Numbered from the stretch's first letter, positions 19,185-27,918 are shown. The stretch is 64,000 bases of DNA from Streptomyces sp. NBC_01707 (GCF_041438805.1 NZ_CP109190.1:5456001-5520000), one strand, 5' to 3'. Numbers and translations: made by a program. Notes: generated by a model from the sequence alone, not told the origin.

Positions 19185-20390
19185 TCACCAGGTGACGGGA
19201 AGTGCGAGCGGATAGCGCCAGATCGACGTCTTGTTCCAACGCACTTCTTCGGCCGGCTTCGCCAGCCTGAGGTCCGGGAAGCGTTCCAGAAGGGTTCCGA
19301 GTGCGACTTGGAGTTCCGTGGCGGCGAGTGGGGCGCCGAGACAGTGATGGCCGCCCCAGCCGAAGGTCATGTGGGACGGGCCGTTGCGTTCCAGATCCAG
19401 CTCGTCGGGCCGGTCGAACTTCCGGCCGTCGCGGTTGGCCGTCAGATAGGAGACGTGCACGATGTCTCCCGCCCGGATCTTCACCCCGCTCAGCTCGGCG
19501 TCCTCCAGGGCGACGCGGGGGATGCCGACACCCTTGCGGAAGGGGATGAAGCGCAACAGCTCCTCGATGGCCTGCGGGAGCATCTCGGGACGCTCGCGCA
19601 GCATGGCGAGCTCCTTGGGCCGGGTGAGCAGGGTGTAGGCGATGTTCCCGATCTGGTACGTGGTGGTGTCCTGGCCGGTGATGAGCAGGACCATGGCCAT
19701 GACGGTCAGTTCCTGGTCATTGAGGAGCTCGTCCCCGTCACGGGCCATGGCCAGCGCACTGATCAGATCGTCGCCCGGGTTCTCGCGCCGGTCCGCCGTC
19801 AACGTCTTGAAGTAGGCGCGGAGGTCGGCCTTGGCCCGTACCGCGTCGTCCCGGTTCTCGATGGTCGTGTCCATCATGGTCCGCGCGTGAGCACGCAACT
19901 GTGAGCGGTCGTCCTCGGGAATGTCGAGGACCTCGCAGATGGTGGTCAGGGGCAGCGGGGCGGCCAGGTGCTCGAAGAGGTCGGCGGGCGAGCCGTGCTC
20001 CTCCATCCGGTCCAGCAGCTCATCCACGACATGCTGGGTGCGGACCTGCATGCGTTCCATGTGGCGCGGCGCGAAGCCCTTGGAGATCAGACTGCGCAGG
20101 CGACTGCTGGCCGGAGGGTCCATCACGTTGATCGCCTCGTCCTGAACGATGGGTTCAGGAGTCATGCGGGGGAAGTCCTTGCCGATGATGGCGCTGCGGC
20201 TGAAGCGCCGGTCGGTGGTCACCGTGCGCACGTCGTCGTAGCCGGTGACGAGCCATGCCTCTCCGTCGCCGTGGGGCAGCCGGATGCGGGCAACGGGTTC
20301 CTCGGACTGCAGCTGCCTGAGGACAGGGTCGAACTCGAGGGCCTCGGCGTAGTCGAACGGGCAGTTCCGCGGGGTGGCGACTGGTTCCAT
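19185..20390 (-). CDS. Cytochrome P450, CYP158-like
   Basis: 401 residues from MEPVATPRNCP with GGAG 8 bases upstream. The heme loop is FGWGGHHCLG with Cys350. The ExxR pair is Glu277/Arg280, and the I-helix oxygen-binding segment is LITGQDTT (Thr in place of the common Ala). The overall pattern (AIEELLRFIPFRKGVG, VHVSYLTANRD, a C-terminal PLALPVTW) resembles CYP158A1/A2, which couple flaviolin. Clustering with rppA supports a role in flaviolin dimerisation or polymerisation, but another oxidation of a THN product is possible. No ferredoxin gene is adjacent. Confidence 0.9.
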   Translation of the reverse strand: MEPVATPRNCPFDYAEALEFDPVLRQLQSEEPVARIRLPHGDGEAWLVTGYDDVRTVTTDRRFSRSAIIGKDFPRMTPEPIVQDEAINVMDPPASSRLRSLISKGFAPRHMERMQVRTQHVVDELLDRMEEHGSPADLFEHLAAPLPLTTICEVLDIPEDDRSQLRAHARTMMDTTIENRDDAVRAKADLRAYFKTLTADRRENPGDDLISALAMARDGDELLNDQELTVMAMVLLITGQDTTTYQIGNIAYTLLTRPKELAMLRERPEMLPQAIEELLRFIPFRKGVGIPRVALEDAELSGVKIRAGDIVHVSYLTANRDGRKFDRPDELDLERNGPSHMTFGWGGHHCLGAPLAATELQVALGTLLERFPDLRLAKPAEEVRWNKTSIWRYPLALPVTW

Positions 20391-20495
20391 ACGGAGCTCC
20401 AGATATGGGTTCTGAGGGGTGATGCAGCACCTACCGGGATGAAGTAGGGCATAGGTATGTCGTGGGTACCCCGCCGACCACCGGGGCACGCACCG

Positions 20496-20517
20496 ATGTG
20501 GGGCAATTGGCCCACAT
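20496..20517. promoter_or_regulatory. Candidate operator upstream of the P450 gene
   Basis: ATGTGGG, an 8-base centre GCAATTGG, then CCCACAT: perfect 7-bp arms around an AATT core, about 106 bases upstream of the P450 start. The symmetry suggests a dimeric repressor site. No dedicated regulator is adjacent. Confidence 0.4.
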
Positions 20518-20528
20518 GAAGCGGTCGT

Positions 20529-20575
20529 GCCCCGCCCCCCCGGTGATGTCCTGCGGAGCCGGTGGGGGGCGGGGC
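20529..20575 (-). terminator. Hairpin terminator after the DUF1259 gene
   Basis: GCCCCGCCCCCC (20529-20540) pairs with GGGGGGCGGGGC (20564-20575), loop 23 bases, about 70 bases past the DUF1259 stop. It separates that gene from the P450 gene. Confidence 0.65.
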
Positions 20576-20644
20576 AGCCGGCAGCGAGGAACTCTCACCG
20601 GCAGCGTGGGGATGCCGTGGGGGCGGCGATCCGCAGTCTGCTCG

Positions 20645-21640
20645 TCACACGCCGCTGGTCGGTACCACGTTGGTGGCATCCACTGCGGGTCGCAGCGCTG
20701 CGGCGAGTTCGACTGCGTCGCCCACCGCCCAGAAGTGCGTGAAGAACAGGCGAGGGCTCTCCGTCAGGTGGTGGTTGTGCAGCTCGACGAGCTGGATCCC
20801 ACCCCGGCGCAAGGCTCCCAGTACGTCCTGGACCTCCTCGGCGAGCATGACGCAGTCGCCGCTGAGCGCCGCCCTGCCGTTTCCCAGCGGCTGGAAGATG
20901 AACGCGCTGGTCGCGCCCAGGCCGGAGGGCAGTACCAGATGGCCGTCGCAGATCGTCTCGCGGCGGGCGAAGACGGCCTTGTAGACCACACCGTCGCTGG
21001 AACCCTTGGCGCCCAACGCAGCTTCGATTCCGGCGATGTCCAGGTCGACGGGGCTCGGCGGGCCGGACGGTGTCGCCGGCGGGATGCCGGTGCGGTCGAA
21101 TCCCGCGCGCAGGCCGCGCGCCAGGGCCAGTTCGTCATCGCCGTGTCCGTGGACGTGGACCCACCAGATGTCGGGGCTATGGGCGGGCAGATGCTTGTGG
21201 AGAGCGGTCTGGGTGATTCCGTTCGCCTGCCAGGCGTCGATCACCTGCTGCACTTCCGTCTCGGTGACCGCCACATCGCCCATGCACATCGTGCTGCCGT
21301 CTGCGTAGCGGACGAAGGCCACGTGCGCACCCAGCGCGAGCGCCGGGGTGATGACGATGTCGTCCTCGACGACGACGTGAAGATCGTCGCGGGGGAAGGG
21401 GGTGTGGTACGTCGTCCCGCGCAGCAGGTTGCCGCTGCGGCCCAGCACTCTCGCCACGGGCTCCCAGTCCGACTCGGTGGTGGTCACCGGCTTGACCCGC
21501 ATATGTGGCCAGGCCCCGGACGCCCCGTCGGGCATCGTGCGAGCGGCGGCCGTCCCCGCCCCGGCCAGCACCGGTGCCAGTGCGGCAGCGGCCAGCAGGC
21601 TTCGCCGAGACGTGGCCGCCTGTTTGTCTCCAGTCATCAT
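20645..21640 (-). CDS. Secreted DUF1259 (LppY/LpqO-like) protein, probable Tat substrate
   Basis: 331 residues from the first of two adjacent ATGs, with GGAGGAG 6 bases upstream. The N-terminus TSRRSLLAAAALAPVLAGAG is a twin-arginine-type signal. The mature part has two repeats of a DUF1259 unit, each with a His-rich strand (HLPAHSPDIWWVHVHGHGDD; VELHNHHLTESPRLFFTHFW). The histidines might bind metal, which is my inference. It shares direction with the P450 and rppA genes, and a link to that pathway is only positional. Confidence 0.85.
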   Translation of the reverse strand: MMTGDKQAATSRRSLLAAAALAPVLAGAGTAAARTMPDGASGAWPHMRVKPVTTTESDWEPVARVLGRSGNLLRGTTYHTPFPRDDLHVVVEDDIVITPALALGAHVAFVRYADGSTMCMGDVAVTETEVQQVIDAWQANGITQTALHKHLPAHSPDIWWVHVHGHGDDELALARGLRAGFDRTGIPPATPSGPPSPVDLDIAGIEAALGAKGSSDGVVYKAVFARRETICDGHLVLPSGLGATSAFIFQPLGNGRAALSGDCVMLAEEVQDVLGALRRGGIQLVELHNHHLTESPRLFFTHFWAVGDAVELAAALRPAVDATNVVPTSGV

Positions 21641-21996
21641 CTGATCTCCTCCATGGCGAGATGAAACCATGAGAAATGTGTGTTATTGGCATTGCCTTGC
21701 CATATATGGGCCATACGTGTCTTATCGGCTTTTCATCGAACGGCGCCTTGAACGGTGCGTTGCGTGGTGCATCGAACTTGATCGCCTGTCGAGGGGGTCG
21801 TCCGGCTCGGGAGAGGTCCGCGTTCGGATCGTTGACCAAGGGTTCGACGGCCCACCGTTCGGGTGAATCCCCGCCAGGGCCGAGGCGGGCGTGGGGCCTT
21901 GGGATTCAGGGCCGTACCCCGTCCCGGGTGCTGCTGCGACCGGCGTGTCGGGGGCACCGGATTTGGCACAGTGCCGCTCCACGATCAAGGAGCGGG
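21641..21996. promoter_or_regulatory. Divergent promoter region between the DUF1259 and WXG100-like genes
   Basis: 356 bases with no clear gene. An AT-rich island at about 21669-21735 contains the palindrome CCATATATGG (21700-21709), probably part of the DUF1259 promoter. A stem-loop with arms TGAATCCC (21864-21871) and GGGATTCA (21901-21908) and an inner CCGCC/GGCGG stem lies closer to the rightward gene. Confidence 0.45.
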
Positions 21997-22392
21997 GTGA
22001 GCGGCGTGGCCGTGGTGGGCGGGCAGAGGCAGAGGCTGCGTGATCTGGGTGGGGCAGGGGGACGGGATGGTGGCGGGGATGAGCTGAGGCACAGCGATGG
22101 ACCCTGGATGCGGGCAGCCGGGGGAGCGGACGCTCTGCACACGCTGCTGGGTCCGGTGAGGTCCGAGCTGGAGACCGCACACGAGGGCGTCGTGGCGGGG
22201 GCCGCCGGGCTGGAGGCGCTGACCGAACTGGGCGCCGTACGGGAGTCGTGGCAGCGGCGGATCGAAGCCGCGCGCCGGGAGTGCCGGAGCCTCGCCGGGA
22301 ATCTGCGGGAGGTCGCTCGCGCGCAGGGCGAGACGAACGAGGCCGTGAGGCAGTCCTTCGCACCGGTGGCGGAGCGCGGCGGTGCGCAGTGA
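21997..22392 (+). CDS. Small helical protein, WXG100/ESX-partner-like
   Basis: 131 residues from a GTG preceded by AAGGAG; a GTG at 22006 is an alternative. The protein is helical, with a charged C-terminal half (LREVARAQGETNEAVRQSF) typical of the heptad-rich partners encoded before DUF1023 hydrolases in Streptomyces. No clear W-x-G is present. Its stop overlaps the GTG of the hydrolase gene by 4 bases, so the two are translated together and may form a complex with the WXG-like N-terminus of the hydrolase. Confidence 0.65.
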   Translation: MSGVAVVGGQRQRLRDLGGAGGRDGGGDELRHSDGPWMRAAGGADALHTLLGPVRSELETAHEGVVAGAAGLEALTELGAVRESWQRRIEAARRECRSLAGNLREVARAQGETNEAVRQSFAPVAERGGAQ

Positions 22393-24188
22393 CTTCGACG
22401 CTCACCTGGTCGCAGTTGCGCGACCTGAAGTGCGCCGAGCTCGAGGGCGCCGCCGACGGGTGGGGCCGGGCGAGCAACCGGGCCGACGCGGGCCGGGACG
22501 GCATCGACAAGCAGTTGATGAACGGCCTGCGCGGCACGCAGCAGGGCGAAGCCGCCGACGCGGCGGTGGCGCGGCTGCGACAGCTGAGCCGGAACTTTCA
22601 GTACGTGTACACGGAGTGCGGCCTGCTCCGTACCGCGCTGAACAGCCTCGCGCACGAGATGCTTGCCCAACAGCGAGCACTGCAGGAGGCGTTGGGTGAT
22701 GCGGATGCCCTGAAGTTCACGGTGCACGCGGACGGGTCGGTGACGTATCCCGAAGCCGGCGAAGACCTGATCGACGGGAAGCCGCTGCCGGGTGGGACAG
22801 CGACCGGACGCGGTCTACCGGGACTGCTGCCGTCCTCGGGGCTCGTCGCACCCAACCCGCATGCAGCGAAAGCGCAGGAGATCGCGGACCGGGTGGAGAA
22901 GGCCGTACGGACGGCCACGGAGATCGACTGGCGGTACACGCGGATCCTGCGGAAGTTGAAGGCCGAGGAGGGGCTGAAGGTCCCCGACACCACCTGGACG
23001 GATACGGCGACGGACGCGGGAGCCGTACGGGGAGCGGCGCGCGGATACCTGAAAGACGCCATCCCGCACGATGCGAGCGCGGTCGAACGGAAGGCGTGGT
23101 GGGCAGGTCTGACGCAGGAACAGCGGGAGGAGTACCTCGCGGTGTACCCGGACCAGATCGGCAACCTGGACGGGATCCCGGCGGGGGTACGGGATGCGGC
23201 CAACCGGGACAACCTTCAGCTGCTGATCGGGAAGCTGGAGGGGCGGGGCGACGAGAGGGCGGAGACGCAGTTGGCAGGGCTGCGGGAGATCGACCGGCAA
23301 CTGCACTTGCCGCGCAAACCTGGTGAGCCCGCCATGCATCTGCTTGGGATTAGCGACGAGGGAAACGGACGGGCAATCGTATCGTTTGGCAATCCTGATA
23401 CGGCAAGAAATGTATCGGCATATGTTCCGGGACTGAACACTTCGCTGGATAAGGACTTTGCGGAGGGTGACCTCAAGCGTGCTCGGGACACGGCGATCGG
23501 AACTCGCTATCTCGATCATTCCAGTGCGGCGATCGTCTGGCTTGGTTATGACGCACCACAGACGCCGGACGGAATTAGGGGCTTGGCGGTGATGGGCGAC
23601 GAAAGGGCGGAGAGGGGCGGTAGTGCATTCAATGGATTTATGCGTGGCTTGGTGGCTACGAATGAGAATGAGAACCCGCACCTGACGGCTATTGGGCACT
23701 CGTATGGATCGCGCACCGTCGGAGCTGCCACGCAGCAGGGTGGCGGAATTCCCGGAGTGGATGACATCGTCCTCGTCGGCAGTCCCGGTGTCGGTGTGGA
23801 CCACGCTGAGGATCTCGGGGTCGGGAAAGATCACGTCTTCGTCGGTGCGGCCGAGAACGACGTGGTGACCAAGCTTCCTTCCAAGCAGCAGAGTGTTTTC
23901 GGCGCGGTGGGCTTGATTGCTGGGGGGCCAGCCGGTGCCTATTTCGCTGGAGATCTAGCCGACCCGGGAGATGACGATCTCTGGTTCGGCAAGGACCCGG
24001 CTAGTAGGGAATTTGGAGCGAGACGATTTTCTGTGGGTGAAGGGCCGGATTTGATGAGCGGAAGAGGATTCTCGATCGATGCGCACTCCCAGTACTTTGA
24101 CCCGGATAGAGACGCGGTATCGGCAAACAATATTGCTCTGGTCGCTGCAGGACGCTCGCAAAAACTCAAGACGGAGGAGTATCGATGA
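22389..24188 (+). CDS. WXG-like domain fused to DUF1023-type alpha/beta hydrolase
   Basis: 599 residues from a GTG. Residues 1-120 resemble a WXG100/LXG-type helical hairpin (SQLRDLKCAELEGAADGWGR). The hydrolase region from about residue 219 has YVPGLNTS and the nucleophile elbow GHSYGS with Ser438, followed by VDDIVLVGSPGVGVDHAEDL, which carries candidate Asp residues; a late DAHSQYFD holds the likely catalytic His. DUF1023 proteins are putative lipases or esterases. No signal peptide is seen, so export, if any, would be by a WXG-type route. It is coupled to a lipoprotein gene downstream. The 3' half is visibly less GC-rich than its paralogue. Confidence 0.85.
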   Translation: MTSTLTWSQLRDLKCAELEGAADGWGRASNRADAGRDGIDKQLMNGLRGTQQGEAADAAVARLRQLSRNFQYVYTECGLLRTALNSLAHEMLAQQRALQEALGDADALKFTVHADGSVTYPEAGEDLIDGKPLPGGTATGRGLPGLLPSSGLVAPNPHAAKAQEIADRVEKAVRTATEIDWRYTRILRKLKAEEGLKVPDTTWTDTATDAGAVRGAARGYLKDAIPHDASAVERKAWWAGLTQEQREEYLAVYPDQIGNLDGIPAGVRDAANRDNLQLLIGKLEGRGDERAETQLAGLREIDRQLHLPRKPGEPAMHLLGISDEGNGRAIVSFGNPDTARNVSAYVPGLNTSLDKDFAEGDLKRARDTAIGTRYLDHSSAAIVWLGYDAPQTPDGIRGLAVMGDERAERGGSAFNGFMRGLVATNENENPHLTAIGHSYGSRTVGAATQQGGGIPGVDDIVLVGSPGVGVDHAEDLGVGKDHVFVGAAENDVVTKLPSKQQSVFGAVGLIAGGPAGAYFAGDLADPGDDDLWFGKDPASREFGARRFSVGEGPDLMSGRGFSIDAHSQYFDPDRDAVSANNIALVAAGRSQKLKTEEYR

Positions 24189-24727
24189 GGCTCCTGTTGC
24201 GGATTGCAGCGACGGCGCCTCTGCTGTGTATGGCAATCTCCGGTTGTGCGAATGGGAGGGAGCGGACGGATATGAATATGCAGGAGGCGGCGGTCCGGGC
24301 CGATGGAATCCTAGACGCCGTATTGAAGGAGATTGAACCGGAGGTGCAGTGGACACACGGTCCGACCACCACCGGCACGTGTGACGTAACTCGAAGGCGC
24401 GCAGTAATGACGATCGTGTCGGCGGAGCGTCGAGGAAGTTTCCTGGGCGTAGTGGATCGATTCTGGCGCAAGAGCGGCTATAGGATCAAGGCGGTCAACA
24501 ACGATGAGGACGTACCGGCGATCTTTGCTCAGACGAAGGACGGCTTCGGGGTCACTCTGATCGTCGGAGGCGAAGGCCAGGCGTTCTTCGAGGTCGACAG
24601 CCCATGCGTGAAGAAGTCGGAGGTTGCCGATTCCACCACCCGGCCGAATGGGCCCAGCTATCCGGGTTTGGAGAATCTTCCCCGCCCCAACGTCCACTCC
24701 GACTTCTGGTCGGCCCGCGCGTCCTGA
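24185..24727 (+). CDS. Lipoprotein partner of the DUF1023 hydrolase
   Basis: 180 residues. The signal peptide ends in lipobox AISGC (Cys21). The mature protein has a pair of conserved Cys (GTCDV and SPCVKK) that could form a disulfide. The sequence EPEVQWTHGPTTTG, the FWRKSGYRIKAVNND segment and the HSDFW end are shared with the paralogue at 27244. Function is unknown. Its ATG overlaps the hydrolase stop (ATGA), so the two form a module. Confidence 0.8.
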   Translation: MRLLLRIAATAPLLCMAISGCANGRERTDMNMQEAAVRADGILDAVLKEIEPEVQWTHGPTTTGTCDVTRRRAVMTIVSAERRGSFLGVVDRFWRKSGYRIKAVNNDEDVPAIFAQTKDGFGVTLIVGGEGQAFFEVDSPCVKKSEVADSTTRPNGPSYPGLENLPRPNVHSDFWSARAS

Positions 24728-24856
24728 CGTTGCGGAATTTGAGACTCATTTTGGGTCCTGGGGCCCATGCCCCTTCCGGTGCCTGTGTGGTCGCATACGA
24801 GCGGTGGCGGACCGGCCGCTGATCACTGCGCCCACTCACAAGGTAGGGGACTTGCC

Positions 24857-27247
24857 GTGTCTGGATTACAAGGGTTAGCGGTTCCGGACGGTGCCGGCGC
24901 GGGTGGTGTGATTGCCCGTTCGGGCAGGCGGCCGCCGCCGAGTGTTCTGCAAGCGGTGCTGATCCTCGTCCGAGTGCTCTTCGTGGTCACCGTCGTGGGT
25001 GCGATCGACGTGCTGACGGTGGCGTCCTCGGTCGATGCGGTGGACGGCCGGTTGCTGGGGATGCTGTTGTACGCGGCGCTGCCGGGCACCGCCGGATTCG
25101 TCCTGTCGCTGTATGTGCGGACCGGTGGTGTCTGGATCTGGCGCGGTCTTCTTGCCGTGCATGTCTGGCTTGCCATCGGTGCGCTGGCATCGCTGAGCGG
25201 AGACGGCGGCGGCCAAGGCGTGCCTCAACTGGTGATGCCGATCGTCGTCGCCGTTCTTCTTTTTCATCGAAGTCTACGCGCGTGGTTCGAACTCAGTGCC
25301 GAACAGCGCGCGATCCGGAAGCCGTTCATTCTTCTGCGGCTGATCGCGCCGAGCCGGGACAGCGGCCAGAGCGCGATGGAGTACCTGGGAACGGTCCTGG
25401 TGGTCGTCGCTCTGGTCGGTGCGCTCATGGCGACGGAGGTCGGTGGACAACTGACCGGTGAGATCCGGAGTGCGATCTGCCAACTGACCGGGAGCGCCTG
25501 CCCGGCAACGGACGGGAACGTGGTGGCCGGCCATGGTGCCGGTGCGGATGGTGGGACATCGAGCGCAGGTGGAACGGGCTCCGGTGGTACGGACTCGGGC
25601 GGTTCTGCGGTATCCGGCGGGTCGGTGTCCGGCGGGTCGGATTCAGGTGGATCGGTCGCGTCCGGTGGTACCGCTTCCGGGGGGTCGGCTGCGTCCGGGG
25701 GTACGGACTCCGGTGGCAGCGCCGCCACCGGTGGCGGCGGGGGGACCGACACCAGTGCCGACAGCGGTGACTTAGCCACCCAGGCCGGCAAGGGCAGCAG
25801 CCGGCCGAACGGGACCGGGCGAGCGGTGGAGGAGGGCGGCGGGTTCTTCACGGGGCTCGTCGGCGACGGTTTGTGGGGTGATGTCACCGGCGCTGCCGAT
25901 ACCGTTCTTCACCCCGTCACGAGCGGCAGGAGCCTGGGCGACCAGGTGGTCCAGTACGCGCAGAGCGCGAACGACAAGTGGTCCCAGGGCGACCGTGTCG
26001 GTGCGGCCGGGGACCTGATCAGGGCTTCGACCGGTGCCGGTCGCGTGGGAGTGGGGCTGCCCGGCTCCGGATCCCGTGTCGGGGCGGTGGTGCAGCAGGC
26101 CGAGCGCGACTACCTCAACGCCCGCATCCCGGACAATGCCACGCCGGCCGGGCGCAAGGCGTGGTGGGACGGGCTGACGCAGGATCGGCGCGACCGGTAC
26201 CTCGTGGTCTCCCCGGACCGGATAGGCAATCTGGACGGGATCCCGGTGGCTACACGGGACTCGGCCAACCGCGACAACCTGCGGGACCTGATCGGGAAGT
26301 TGGAGGGCCGGGGCGACGCGAAGTCGAAGAAGCAGCTGGCGGGGTTGCGGGAGATCGACCGGCAGTTGAGGGAGAACGGGAAGCAGCCGCCGATGTTCCT
26401 GCTCGGTATCGGGGACGAGGGCAACGGACGGGCGATCGTCTCGTACGGGAATCCGGACACGTCGAAGAACGTGTCTGCGTATGTGCCGGGGCTGAACACC
26501 TCCCTGGACGAGGAGTTCGCGAAGAACGACCTCAAGCGGGCCCGGGACACGGCGATCGGTGCCCAGGGGTACGACCGGTCGAGCGCTGCGATCGTCTGGC
26601 TCGGTTACGACGCGCCGCAGACCCCGGACGGGCTGGGGAGTCTGGCGGTGATGGGCGACGGCCGGGCGGTGAGGGGCGGGGCCGCCTACAGCGACTTCAT
26701 GGGCGGCATCGCAGCCACCAATCAGAACAAGGACCCCCATCTGACGGCCATCGGGCATTCCTACGGCTCGCGGACGGTGGGCGCTGCGACGCAGCGCCTC
26801 GGTGGGATTCCGGGCGTCGACGACATCATCCTGGTCGGCAGTCCCGGTGTGGGTGTGGACCACGCAGTGGACCTCGGGGTGGGCGCGGGCCATGTCTTCG
26901 TCGGGGCCGCCGCGAACGACCCGGTGACCAAGCTTCCGTCCAAGCTGCAGTCAGCCGTGGGCGCCGTGGGGCTGGTGCTGGCGGGACCCGCCGGCGCGTA
27001 CCTCGCCGGGGATCTTGCCGACCCGGGGGACGACGATCTGTGGTTCGGCAAGGACCCGGCGAGCAAGGCATTCGGGGCCAGGCGCTTCCCCGTGGCCGAT
27101 GGACCACCGGTGATCAGCAGCCACGGCCTGAGCGCGGAGGCGCACTCCCAGTACTTTGATCCGGTGCGGGACGCCATGTCGGCCGACAGCATCGCTCTGA
27201 TCGTGTCGGGCCACTCCAACCGGCTCAAGATGGAGGAACAGCGATGA
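24857..27247 (+). CDS. Membrane-anchored DUF1023 hydrolase with Flp-prepilin-like segment
   Basis: 796 residues from a GTG with AGGGGAC upstream. Four membrane helices lie in residues 25-150. A Flp-like element follows, DSGQSAMEYLGT (168-179), then a hydrophobic helix; the Gly170/Gln171 junction with Glu175 at +5 and Tyr176 matches the type IVb prepilin cleavage rule. Residues about 235-325 are a Gly/Ser/Thr linker. From residue about 418 comes the hydrolase, with GHSYGS (Ser635). The DUF1023 part is highly similar to the gene at 22389. The product is predicted to display an esterase/lipase-like domain outside the cell. Whether the prepilin-like site is cut is unknown. Confidence 0.82.
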   Translation: MSGLQGLAVPDGAGAGGVIARSGRRPPPSVLQAVLILVRVLFVVTVVGAIDVLTVASSVDAVDGRLLGMLLYAALPGTAGFVLSLYVRTGGVWIWRGLLAVHVWLAIGALASLSGDGGGQGVPQLVMPIVVAVLLFHRSLRAWFELSAEQRAIRKPFILLRLIAPSRDSGQSAMEYLGTVLVVVALVGALMATEVGGQLTGEIRSAICQLTGSACPATDGNVVAGHGAGADGGTSSAGGTGSGGTDSGGSAVSGGSVSGGSDSGGSVASGGTASGGSAASGGTDSGGSAATGGGGGTDTSADSGDLATQAGKGSSRPNGTGRAVEEGGGFFTGLVGDGLWGDVTGAADTVLHPVTSGRSLGDQVVQYAQSANDKWSQGDRVGAAGDLIRASTGAGRVGVGLPGSGSRVGAVVQQAERDYLNARIPDNATPAGRKAWWDGLTQDRRDRYLVVSPDRIGNLDGIPVATRDSANRDNLRDLIGKLEGRGDAKSKKQLAGLREIDRQLRENGKQPPMFLLGIGDEGNGRAIVSYGNPDTSKNVSAYVPGLNTSLDEEFAKNDLKRARDTAIGAQGYDRSSAAIVWLGYDAPQTPDGLGSLAVMGDGRAVRGGAAYSDFMGGIAATNQNKDPHLTAIGHSYGSRTVGAATQRLGGIPGVDDIILVGSPGVGVDHAVDLGVGAGHVFVGAAANDPVTKLPSKLQSAVGAVGLVLAGPAGAYLAGDLADPGDDDLWFGKDPASKAFGARRFPVADGPPVISSHGLSAEAHSQYFDPVRDAMSADSIALIVSGHSNRLKMEEQR

Positions 27248-27810
27248 AGCGAATGTTCCAGATCGTTGCGGTGGCCCTGGCTCTCGGCTTCTCGCTGTCC
27301 GGCTGCGGGAACGATCCCCTGCAGGCGACCGGTGCAGGAGGGAAGAAGGGCGCTATGGACATGCAAGGAGCGGCCGACCGGTCCGACGACATGCTCGACG
27401 CCGTGCTGAAGGCCATCGAGCCCGAGGTGCAGTGGGCGCACGGGCCGACGACGACGGGAAGCTGCGACGTGACCCGCAGGCGCACCGTGATGACCATCGT
27501 GTCGGCCGGGCGGCGCGAGGAACTCCTGGACAGGGTGGAGAAGTTCTGGCGGGAGAGCGACTACCGGATCAAGGGGATCAACAACGACAAGGAGTTCCCG
27601 GCGGTCTACGCGCAGACGAAGGCCGGGTTCGGTATCAGTCTGAGTTTCCGCGGAGGGGGGCAGGCGTTCTTCGAGGCGGACAGCCCTTGCGTGAAGGAGT
27701 CGAAGGTCGCCGATTCCACCTCCGAGCCGAACGGCCCGTCGTACGAAGGTGTCTACCCGCTGCCCCGTCCCGATGTTCATTCCGACTACTGGTCCTCGGG
27801 GGCGCCCTGA
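27244..27810 (+). CDS. Lipoprotein, paralogue of the 24185 gene
   Basis: 188 residues. The lipobox is SLSGC (Cys21). The mature region repeats EPEVQWAHGPTTTGSCDVTR, the FWRESDYRIKGINND segment, two conserved Cys and a HSDYW end, as in the first copy. It overlaps the hydrolase stop by ATGA. The conservation of the pairing in both copies argues that hydrolase and lipoprotein act together, perhaps as substrate-binding or immunity-like partner; this is inference. Confidence 0.82.
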   Translation: MKRMFQIVAVALALGFSLSGCGNDPLQATGAGGKKGAMDMQGAADRSDDMLDAVLKAIEPEVQWAHGPTTTGSCDVTRRRTVMTIVSAGRREELLDRVEKFWRESDYRIKGINNDKEFPAVYAQTKAGFGISLSFRGGGQAFFEADSPCVKESKVADSTSEPNGPSYEGVYPLPRPDVHSDYWSSGAP

Positions 27811-27918
27811 TGGCTGGTCAGTGGCACCGGCGGCACCCGTGACCGTGGTGATTCGGACAACTCGCACACACCCGCGAAACTGCCCTTGAACCCTGCCCCG
27901 ATGGGGGATGGTTGTGGG

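Noticed and set aside
25560..25770. Repeated GGSG-type codons that look like a tandem or CRISPR repeat
   Set aside because: They encode a Gly/Ser-rich linker, and the spacing is irregular with no spacers.
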